This document shows, piece by piece, positions 23,203-29,354 of a stretch of DNA of 29,354 nt. The notes beneath the pieces are model-generated. The model did not search any database and was not told where the DNA came from. It saw nothing but the letters and a program-made list of their open reading frames with translations. The stretch is from Anaerozeibacter quisquiliarum (GTDB taxonomy: Bacteria; Bacillota; Clostridia; Christensenellales; Aristaeellaceae). The position numbers were made by a program, and so were the translations under genes. Location of the stretch: NCBI GenBank assembly GCA_051162045.1, contig JBISDI010000045.1; one strand, written 5' to 3'. The stretch's first letter is position 1, and the number at the start of each line of letters is the position of its first letter.

Positions 23203-24213
23203 ATGGCGAAATACAAACAATACGGCGTTGGTTTCCTGTTTACGCTGGCACTGGGCGTACTTTCCCTGTGGCTGGGCCGCCTGATTCCGGGGGATATCAT
23301 TGGCTCCAGCGTGCTGGCGCTGGTCTTGGGCATGCTGATGCACCCGGTTTTAGAAAAGATCCCGCAAATGTCGGCGGGCGTCACATTTGTATCCTCGAAA
23401 ATTCTGAAGCTCGGGATCATCCTGATGGGCATCTCCCTGGGCTTTTCCCAAGTGCTGATGGTGGGCAAATACGCCCTGTTGCTCATGGCGGTTACCCTCG
23501 CAACAGCCTTTGGCGGCGGCTACATTTTGGGGCGGATCTTCAAGGTCGATTGGAAGCTGTCCAGTTTGCTTTCGGCGAGCACGGCCATTTGCGGCGGCAC
23601 GGCGGTGGCCACGCTCGGTCCCGCCATTGAAGCGGATGACCGGGACATTGCTTACGCGATATCCGCCACCTTTATGTTTGATCTGCTGACGGTGATTGCG
23701 TTCCCGTGGATTGGCCGCATGCTTGGCTTGAGCGATACAAGCTACGGGCTATGGGCCGGAACGGCCGTCAATGATACCTCGTCCGTCGTCGCCGCCGGCT
23801 ATGGATTTTCGGAAATCGCGGGAAGCTTCGCCGTCATTGTGAAGTTGACGCGCACGCTCTTCATTGTTCCTGTCGTGCTGGCCTTCTCCTACATTCACGC
23901 CAGAACCAAGGCCAAGTCTGCGCAAAATTCCCAAAAGGTCCGGGTCACATCCATCTTCCCGTGGTTCATCCTGATGTTCCTGGGCATGGTGGCGGTAAAA
24001 AGCACGGGCTTGGTCCCCGCGAATGTCGTGGCGGGCGTGTCCTTCCTGTCAAAACTGTTTATGGTCATGGCGCTGAGCGCAATCGGATTGAAAACAAGCG
24101 TTCAGGAAGTCCGAGGTGTTGGTTGGAAACCGATGTTCTTAGGGGTGTGCATAGATACCTCTGTGGTATTTGTCTCATTAGGCGCTCAGGCCGTTTTGCA
24201 GAAACTATTCTGA
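23203..24213 (+). CDS. YeiH-family putative sulfate exporter
   Basis: This is a 336-residue membrane protein with about ten hydrophobic segments, of the YeiH / UPF0324 family annotated as putative sulfate exporters. Family stretches are LGIILMGISLGFSQV, STAICGGTAVATLGPAI (a discontinuous-helix-like glycine-rich segment) and VNDTSSVVAAGYGFSE. ATG 23203 follows GAGGAAGGA at 23184-23192; GTG 23200 and TTG 23182 are alternatives. It is single and divergent from a LysR gene, the usual arrangement of this family. The transported ion is not proven for most members. Confidence 0.88.
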   Translation: MAKYKQYGVGFLFTLALGVLSLWLGRLIPGDIIGSSVLALVLGMLMHPVLEKIPQMSAGVTFVSSKILKLGIILMGISLGFSQVLMVGKYALLLMAVTLATAFGGGYILGRIFKVDWKLSSLLSASTAICGGTAVATLGPAIEADDRDIAYAISATFMFDLLTVIAFPWIGRMLGLSDTSYGLWAGTAVNDTSSVVAAGYGFSEIAGSFAVIVKLTRTLFIVPVVLAFSYIHARTKAKSAQNSQKVRVTSIFPWFILMFLGMVAVKSTGLVPANVVAGVSFLSKLFMVMALSAIGLKTSVQEVRGVGWKPMFLGVCIDTSVVFVSLGAQAVLQKLF

Positions 24214-24234
24214 TATTGGGAAGGGAAAGCTGTT

Positions 24235-24277
24235 TATCCAAAGCGCGCAGCCGGAGAATCTCTCTGTATTGAGCCAT
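24235..24277 (-). pseudogene. Possible N-terminal scrap of an IS21-type IstA transposase
   Basis: A good ribosome site (GGGGAGG, 7-base spacer) and ATG 24277 start a frame reading MAQYREILRLRAL. This is how many IS21 IstA proteins begin. After about 14 codons the similarity stops and the frame runs into the antisense of the YeiH gene. If real, it is a deletion scar of an insertion sequence. The match is very short. Confidence 0.3.
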
Positions 24278-24338
24278 TCGACGGCCTCCCCGGGTTCTTC
24301 TTGCATCCCCACGGATTCCGGCTGGCATAAAACAGGCA

Positions 24339-24378
24339 AAGGGCCGTAGCATATCATCGGCGCTGCAGCCCTTCTTTT
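24339..24378 (+). terminator. Rho-independent terminator downstream of the YeiH-family gene
   Basis: Arms AAGGGC-c-GTAGC and GCTGC-a-GCCCTT pair over 11 positions with one C-A mismatch and one G-U pair, closing an 11-base loop. CTTTT follows at 24374-24378. It ends + strand transcription about 125 bases after the transporter stop. In the other direction it could partly terminate the XRE gene. Confidence 0.7.
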
Positions 24379-24389
24379 ATCGACTCCGG

Positions 24390-24638
24390 TCAGGCTCGGT
24401 CCGACGCGCGGGGCCCCACCTCTTCTTCGATCCGTTCGACCAGTTGGGAGGGCCGCATTTCAAGCGCGCACGCGATCCTCCACACGGTTTCGAGGTTCGC
24501 GCGCTTCCGCCCCGTTTCGATCATGGCCAGATGAGAGCGCCCCATGCCTGAAAGCCCGCTCAGCACCTCCTGCGACAGGCCCTTTTCCTTGCGCTGCTTC
24601 CGAATGGCCTCGCCCACCGCCCGACTGGAAAAATGCAT
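24390..24638 (-). CDS. Small XRE-family helix-turn-helix regulator
   Basis: This is an 82-residue protein that is nearly all one Cro/C1-type HTH domain (about 8-68): LSQEVLSGLSGMGRSHLAMIETGRKR is the helix-turn-helix with the usual IE-G-R turn, followed by LETVWRIACALEM. There is no effector domain. ATG 24638 follows GAGAGGGGGG with an 8-base spacer. It faces the promoter at 24701-24729 and may act there or on its own gene. It could also be a leftover from a mobile element or phage, since an IS scrap lies beside it; nothing proves this. Confidence 0.85.
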   Translation of the reverse strand: MHFSSRAVGEAIRKQRKEKGLSQEVLSGLSGMGRSHLAMIETGRKRANLETVWRIACALEMRPSQLVERIEEEVGPRASDRA

Positions 24639-24700
24639 ATATCACGCCCCCCTCTCAAAGAAAGTGTAGTGAAGAAATCAATCGCAAATGTATCCGATAG

Positions 24701-24729
24701 TAGACATTCACGAAAAACTGTGCTATACT
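24701..24729 (+). promoter_or_regulatory. Upstream promoter of the binding-protein/GGDEF genes
   Basis: TAGACA (24701-24706), a 17-base spacer and TATACT (24724-24729) form a good sigma-A promoter. Repeat B copy 2 would lie in the leader of its transcript. Confidence 0.55.
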
Positions 24730-24754
24730 ACATATATGCCGATATGCCGATCAA

Positions 24755-24925
24755 ATTCCGCGCGTGGCGGCTGCTGCATTTCCGCCATTTCCCGCCCGCA
24801 AAATCCTCGACGTAGCGTTGCTACGCCTTGGGCTTTTGCAAGCGCGATCTGACGGAAATTCCCCTCACCGCCGTACGCGTACTTTAATCGGCGATAACCT
24901 GGATTTCTATGAGTTCGATGCAAAT
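24755..24925 (+). repeat. Intergenic repeat, family B copy 2
   Basis: The core 24825-24893 matches the reverse complement of 22021-22088 at about 84%, with weaker similarity on both sides. It holds a perfect hairpin CGTAGC-GTT-GCTACG (24811-24825) and the palindrome GTACGCGTAC (24873-24882). It fills most of the gene-free stretch 24639-25006, between two promoters. Confidence 0.7.
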
Positions 24926-24930
24926 CATTA

Positions 24931-24959
24931 TTGCATTCTGCATAATCATCTGGTATAAT
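24931..24959 (+). promoter_or_regulatory. Proximal promoter of the binding-protein/GGDEF genes
   Basis: TTGCAT (24931-24936), a 17-base spacer and a perfect TATAAT (24954-24959) lie 47 bases before the start codon at 25007. Confidence 0.65.
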
Positions 24960-25006
24960 ATACTGGAATTGTTTGTCATGGATGAAATGCTGCGGGAGTG
25001 GATAGA

Positions 25007-26473
25007 ATGGCTGCTTACAGGCACGTCCGGCCGGCTTTGCTGTGCTTCTCGGTCGCCGCCATAGTCTTTTTGTCCGGTTGCTCGGCCGAGCCGGTCCCGC
25101 CTCCGGTCAAGCTGACGCTGTGGCATTACTATAACGGCGCGCAGAAGCAGATGTTCGACGAACTGGTCGCCGAGTTCAACGCGGGCGCGGGCAACGATGC
25201 CGGCGTGAGCGTCGAGGCCTATAGCCAGGGCACGGTGGACGAACTGAGCGGCAAGGTGATCGACGCGATCGACTGCAAGGTAGGCGCGGGGCAGGTGCCC
25301 GACATATTCGCGGCTTACGCCGATACCGCCTACGAAATCTACGGGCGCGGCCAGGCGGTCGACCTGAAGCAGTACCTGAGCGAGGACGACCTCGCGCGCT
25401 TCGTACCGGCCTATCTGTCCGAGGGCGCGTTCGAGGACGGTCTGTTGATGATCCTGCCGGTCTCCAAGTCCACCGAGCTCTTGCTGCTCAATAAGACCGA
25501 TTGGGACGCGTTCGCGCGCGAAACCGATGCGAGCGATGCGGAACTCGCGACCTGGGAGGGCATACGCAGGCTGTCCCGCGCCTACTACGAATGGACCGAC
25601 GCCAAGACAGAGGCGCCCAACGACGGCAAGGCGTTCTTCGGGCGCGACGCGCTGGCCAACCACATGATTATCGGCGCGCTGCAACTGGGCGACGAGCTGC
25701 TCAAGGCGCAGGCGGGTACTGTCGCGCTCACCTTAAACAAGTCCACGATCCGCCGGCTGTGGGACAGCTACTACGTGCCCTACATCAGCGGCCACTACGC
25801 AGCGATCGGGCGCTTCCGCTCCGACGACGCCAAGACCGGCGACATCATCGCGCTGGTGGGCGCGACGAGCGGCGTGCTCTACTTTCCCCGCGAGGTCACC
25901 CGCCCGGACGCCTCGACCTATCCGATCGAGGCGGCGGCATATCCGCTGCCCGTGTTCGAGGGCGGCGCGCCCTGCGCGGTGCAGCAGGGCGCAGGCATGG
26001 CGGTGGTCAAGTCCACCGAGGCGCGCGAGCGCGCCGCTGCGCTGTTTCTCAATTGGTTCACCCAGCCCGAACAAAACATGCGCTTCTGCCTGGGCACCGG
26101 CTACCTGCCGGTGGCCGCCGTGGCCAGCACGCGCGAGGCGCTCGACCGGTTCCTCGCCCAATCGAATCTGGACGTATCGCCGCTCATGAAAGAAGCGCTG
26201 CACGTGGGCGCGGACACGGTACAGCACAGTCGGCTTTACACCACCAAGGCATTCAGGTGCGGCAGCCGCGCGCGCGCGGTGCTTGCGGATTTCATGCAGC
26301 AGCAGGCCGACGCCGACCGGATCAAGGTGCGCGGGCTGGTGGCAACCGGCCTCCCCTACGAGCAGGCGCTCGCCCGCTTTGACTGCGATGAGCATTTCGA
26401 CACCTGGTATGCCTCGTTTTCCGAAGCGTTGAATGCGGCGGTATTCGATTATCCCTTAGAGGTGCGCCCATGA
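25007..26473 (+). CDS. Lipoprotein ABC-type substrate-binding protein, likely a sensory partner
   Basis: This is a 488-residue family 1 solute-binding protein. Residues 1-24 form a lipoprotein signal peptide with lipobox LSGC, so it is anchored outside the membrane. LTLWHYYNGAQKQMFDELVAEFN is the usual first lobe, and later segments (IAAYADTAYEIYG, GAGMAVVKST, FLNWFTQPEQNMRF) fit sugar- or polyamine-type binding proteins. ATG 25007 has GGGAG 8 bases upstream; GTG 24998 would overlap it. No permease or ATPase is adjacent. The next gene, overlapping by 4 bases, encodes a membrane GGDEF-EAL protein, so I infer that this protein presents a ligand to that receptor rather than serving import. Confidence 0.88.
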   Translation: MAAYRHVRPALLCFSVAAIVFLSGCSAEPVPPPVKLTLWHYYNGAQKQMFDELVAEFNAGAGNDAGVSVEAYSQGTVDELSGKVIDAIDCKVGAGQVPDIFAAYADTAYEIYGRGQAVDLKQYLSEDDLARFVPAYLSEGAFEDGLLMILPVSKSTELLLLNKTDWDAFARETDASDAELATWEGIRRLSRAYYEWTDAKTEAPNDGKAFFGRDALANHMIIGALQLGDELLKAQAGTVALTLNKSTIRRLWDSYYVPYISGHYAAIGRFRSDDAKTGDIIALVGATSGVLYFPREVTRPDASTYPIEAAAYPLPVFEGGAPCAVQQGAGMAVVKSTEARERAAALFLNWFTQPEQNMRFCLGTGYLPVAAVASTREALDRFLAQSNLDVSPLMKEALHVGADTVQHSRLYTTKAFRCGSRARAVLADFMQQQADADRIKVRGLVATGLPYEQALARFDCDEHFDTWYASFSEALNAAVFDYPLEVRP

Positions 26474-29354
26474 CCGATGATCCTTCGCCCGCCACACCTG
26501 CACGCAGGCAAAGGATGCACGAAACCATTCTTGCGCGTTTGCTCGTACCGGTTTTCGCGGTCATGATTTTGCAATCGCTGCTCTACATGGTGTTGTTCTG
26601 GCGCGGCAATGTGATCGCCCATGCGGACCGCCTCGCCTACGACATGCTGACCGAGCGCACAGCCGGGCGTCGGCAGTCGCTCGAAAGCGAAATGCTGCGC
26701 AAGTGGTCGGACGTGCGCGAAACCGAGCTTTCGGTGCTCGGCAAGCTGCGGCGCGCATTGGCGGAGTCGCGCGCTTCGGTCAGCGACATCGGCCGCGACG
26801 CCGAGTTCAATGCGCGGCTGGTCAAGCGGCTGGTGCCCGACCTCTTGTACATGCTGCGCAAGAATATGGTGACCGGGGCCTTCGTGGTGCTGGACGGGCC
26901 GGGGCTCAAGTCCGATCCGACCGGCTCCTCCCGCGCGGGCTACTACCTGCGCGACCTGGACCCCTCGAACTACTCGATCAACAATACCGACATCATGGTA
27001 GAGCGCGGCATGCCCGACATCTCAAAGCTGCACAAGCTGACCTTTGATGCCTACTGGCAGCCGGCGTTCAGCTTCTCGGGCGAGGACGACCCCGACGCGC
27101 GCTTCTTCTTCGCGCCGCTCAACGCCGCGCGCGCGCACGGCAGCAAGGAAAGCGATCTGTTTGGCTATTGGTCTCCCGGACATCGGCTGGGCCCCGCGGA
27201 CATACGCGTCATCAGTTACTCCATTCCGCTGATCCTGGACGGCGGGCAGGTGATCGGCGTGCTGGGCGTGGACATCACCGAGTCCTACCTGCTCTCGCTG
27301 CTCAATACCGGCGAGCCGCTGCCCGGCGCGCGCAACGCCTATTACCTGGGCGTCACCCGGGACGGCGATCGCTACCGGCGCGTGGGCGCGGTCGGCGCGC
27401 TGTGGGGCGCGCTCGGCAGCCCCGAGGCGCTGACGCTGGGCGACGGCGTCCATGGCCCCACGCGCGTGCTCGAGGGCGCGCCGGGCGATCTGGGGCAGAC
27501 GCTCGGCTGCGTGCAGGATCTGAACCTCTACCACATCAACACACCCTTTCACGGCGAGCAATGGTCGCTGATTGCCGTGGTCGAGCGGGACGAACTCCTA
27601 AGCTTTTCTACCCAGATTTTTCGGGCGGCGCTCTTCATCACCGCCCTCGCGCTGGTGATGGGGCTGGTCGCCGTGGCGATCGCCAGCCGCATGGTCACCA
27701 GCCCCATTACCTCGGTGCTGAAAGACCTCAGGCAGAGCGACCCCAACCAGCCGTTGGCGCTTAAGAAGCTGGGCATCAGGGAGATCGACGAGCTGACCGG
27801 CTCGATCGAGGCGCTGAGCGAGTCGGTGGCCGAATCCTCGTCCAAAATTTCGAAGATCCTCTCGATGACCAAGGCATCGATCGGCGTGTTCGAGTACGAC
27901 GACGGCGCCGATCGGGTGTTTGTGAGCGACAACCTGTTCCAGGTGATGGGCTTGCCCGATTCCGACCGCCCGGCGGGCGCGGACTGCTTCATCCCGCGCG
28001 CGCTGTTTGACCAGCTGATGGACGGCCTCGCGCTGCGGCTGGTGGATCCACGCGAACAGATCTACAAGATCGAATCGGGTCGCGGCGGCACCCATTGGGT
28101 GGGGCTTACGCTGCTCAAGGAAAACGGCAAGACGCTGGGCGCGGTGTCCGACGTGACGCGCGACGTGCTGGCCAAGCAACAGATCGAGTACGAGCGCGAC
28201 TACGACTTGCTGACCAATTTGTATAACCGCCGGGCGTTCCACCAGAAGCTCAGCGAGCTGTTCACCTCGGGGCGCGACCTCAAGTTCGCCGCGCTGATTA
28301 TGTGGGACCTCGACAACCTCAAGTACGTCAACGACACCTACGGCCACGAGTGCGGCGACCGCTACATCATCGCGCTGTCCGAATGCCTGACGTATTTTTC
28401 CGCCATGGCCATGGGCAACGCGGTCTCGGCGCGGCGCTCGGGCGATGAATTCTATACCTTGCTGTACGGCTTTGACTCGATCGAGCAGGGCCGTGCCGCG
28501 ATCCGGAAGGGTTGGAACAACCTCAAGCGCCAGTCGTTCTTCCTGCCGGGCAACATCGATTACGGCATCCGCGTCTCGGGCGGCATCGCCTGGTACAAGC
28601 GCGACGCCGACACCTGGCAGGAGCTGCTGCACTACGCCGATCACGCCATGTACCACGTAAAGCACAACCGCAAGGGCCGGCTCAACGAGTTTGACAAGGC
28701 CGATTATCTGAGCGATACCTCGGTGATATACGGCATGGAGGCGTTCAACAAGCTGATCGACTACTCGTTGGTCAAATATGCCTTCCAGCCCGTGCTGTCG
28801 GCGGCGGACGGATCGGTCTATGGTTATGAGCTTCAAATGCGCCCGCAGGTCAGCGAGTTCAAGACGCGCAAGGATGTGTTGCGCCTGGCGCAGGCGCAAG
28901 GCAAGCTGTACCAACTCGAGCGCATCACCTGGTTCGGCGCGATGGCCGCGTTCGCCGAGCGGGCCGCGCGCGGCGACATCGCGCCCGGACAGCGCGCGCT
29001 CATCCCGTCGATCACGGGCCAGGCGCTGTCTAAGGAGGACGCCGATCAGTTCGCGCGGCAGTACGCGCCCTATTTGGATCGGATCGTGCTCGAAGTGGAC
29101 GAGAGCGAGGCCGAGGACGTCGCGCGCAAGGCGGCGCTCGTCAAGGATTGGGCGGGCATGATTGCGGTAAACGGCTGCGACATAACCGGCAACTGCGAAT
29201 CCTTGATGATCGCGCTGTCGCCCGGCCTAATCAAGCTGGACGCCTCGCTGGTGCGCGGGGCCGATCAGGAGGACAACCGTCAGGGTATGCTCAGCAGCAT
29301 CATCGGCTATGCCCGCTTGCGCGATGCACAGGTCGTAGCCGAAGGCGTCGAGAC
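26470..29354 (+). CDS. Membrane GGDEF-EAL signalling protein (3' end beyond the window)
   Basis: At least 961 codons are open from ATG 26470 to the window edge. The order is membrane helix (about 21-44), extracytoplasmic Cache-like domain (45-375), membrane helix (383-405), HAMP-like linker (405-450), PAS-like domain (455-575), GGDEF domain (585-700) and EAL domain (from 745). The GGDEF site is SGDEF (657-661) with DLDNLKYVNDTYGHECGD upstream, so diguanylate cyclase activity is likely; no RxxD inhibitory site is seen. The EAL domain is degenerate: E787-L-Q-M-R replaces ExLxR, the metal-binding Asn stretch is lost, and DDFG is replaced by CDITG. KLD (922-924) and the late E958 remain, so it probably binds rather than cleaves c-di-GMP. 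Confidence 0.88.
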   Translation, partial: MTDDPSPATPARRQRMHETILARLLVPVFAVMILQSLLYMVLFWRGNVIAHADRLAYDMLTERTAGRRQSLESEMLRKWSDVRETELSVLGKLRRALAESRASVSDIGRDAEFNARLVKRLVPDLLYMLRKNMVTGAFVVLDGPGLKSDPTGSSRAGYYLRDLDPSNYSINNTDIMVERGMPDISKLHKLTFDAYWQPAFSFSGEDDPDARFFFAPLNAARAHGSKESDLFGYWSPGHRLGPADIRVISYSIPLILDGGQVIGVLGVDITESYLLSLLNTGEPLPGARNAYYLGVTRDGDRYRRVGAVGALWGALGSPEALTLGDGVHGPTRVLEGAPGDLGQTLGCVQDLNLYHINTPFHGEQWSLIAVVERDELLSFSTQIFRAALFITALALVMGLVAVAIASRMVTSPITSVLKDLRQSDPNQPLALKKLGIREIDELTGSIEALSESVAESSSKISKILSMTKASIGVFEYDDGADRVFVSDNLFQVMGLPDSDRPAGADCFIPRALFDQLMDGLALRLVDPREQIYKIESGRGGTHWVGLTLLKENGKTLGAVSDVTRDVLAKQQIEYERDYDLLTNLYNRRAFHQKLSELFTSGRDLKFAALIMWDLDNLKYVNDTYGHECGDRYIIALSECLTYFSAMAMGNAVSARRSGDEFYTLLYGFDSIEQGRAAIRKGWNNLKRQSFFLPGNIDYGIRVSGGIAWYKRDADTWQELLHYADHAMYHVKHNRKGRLNEFDKADYLSDTSVIYGMEAFNKLIDYSLVKYAFQPVLSAADGSVYGYELQMRPQVSEFKTRKDVLRLAQAQGKLYQLERITWFGAMAAFAERAARGDIAPGQRALIPSITGQALSKEDADQFARQYAPYLDRIVLEVDESEAEDVARKAALVKDWAGMIAVNGCDITGNCESLMIALSPGLIKLDASLVRGADQEDNRQGMLSSIIGYARLRDAQVVAEGVE

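Noticed and set aside
22455..23630. A 391-codon open frame on the + strand
   Set aside because: It is antisense to LysR and then out of frame with the YeiH-family gene. Both of those are complete, with promoters and ribosome sites.
27598..28914. A 438-codon open frame on the - strand
   Set aside because: It is antisense to the GGDEF-EAL gene, whose frame is open to the window edge and carries recognisable domains.
1..29354. CRISPR arrays, tRNA or rRNA genes, intact insertion sequences, riboswitches
   Set aside because: I found no regularly spaced repeats, no tRNA-like fold with CCA end, no rRNA stretch and no full transposase. No leader matched a riboswitch I could recognise by eye.

Overview
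The window is a high-GC (about 60% by eye) stretch of bacterial chromosome. I read it as an uncultured gut-type Firmicute (Clostridia). The signs are strong GGAGG ribosome sites, frequent GTG and TTG starts, many 1-8 nt gene overlaps, consensus sigma-A promoters, a BMP-family nucleoside-type ABC transporter, and a MalFG-type importer with no ATPase of its own. No rRNA, tRNA, CRISPR array or intact mobile element was seen.

Region 1 (about 1-10827, + strand) is one long apparent operon behind a consensus promoter and a palindromic operator. The order is GntR/UTRA regulator, BMP-type substrate-binding protein, two-domain ABC ATPase, two permeases, cysteine amidohydrolase of the isochorismatase family, PfkB kinase, NP-I nucleoside phosphorylase, BtpA/SgcQ TIM barrel, iron alcohol dehydrogenase, and an orphan TrpA-like TIM barrel. 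It looks like uptake and breakdown of a nucleoside or nucleoside-like riboside by a route I cannot match to a described pathway. It is the best candidate here for a new system.

Region 2 (about 21731-10969, - strand) is a carbohydrate locus: AraC regulator, sugar-binding protein, MalF- and MalG-like permeases, GH38 alpha-mannosidase, UxuA-type mannonate dehydratase, M24 peptidase homologue, SDR dehydrogenase, a broken mutarotase-like remnant, and an RraA-family aldolase. It converges on region 1 at 10828-10968. It suggests uptake of a mannosidic oligosaccharide or conjugate followed by sugar-acid catabolism; the M24 gene is the odd member.

Region 3 (about 22173-24638) holds a LysR regulator divergent from a YeiH-family transporter, with two face-to-face overlapping promoters, then a terminator and a small XRE regulator. 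Region 4 (about 24700-29354) holds two promoters, a lipoprotein substrate-binding protein without permeases, and a translationally coupled membrane GGDEF-EAL protein that runs off the window.

Two diverged intergenic repeat families are present. One pair (near 1-118 and 20684-20800) is shared between regions 1 and 2. The other (near 21990-22130 and 24755-24925) keeps a covarying palindrome. Both importer operons also carry a long stem-loop just after the binding-protein gene.
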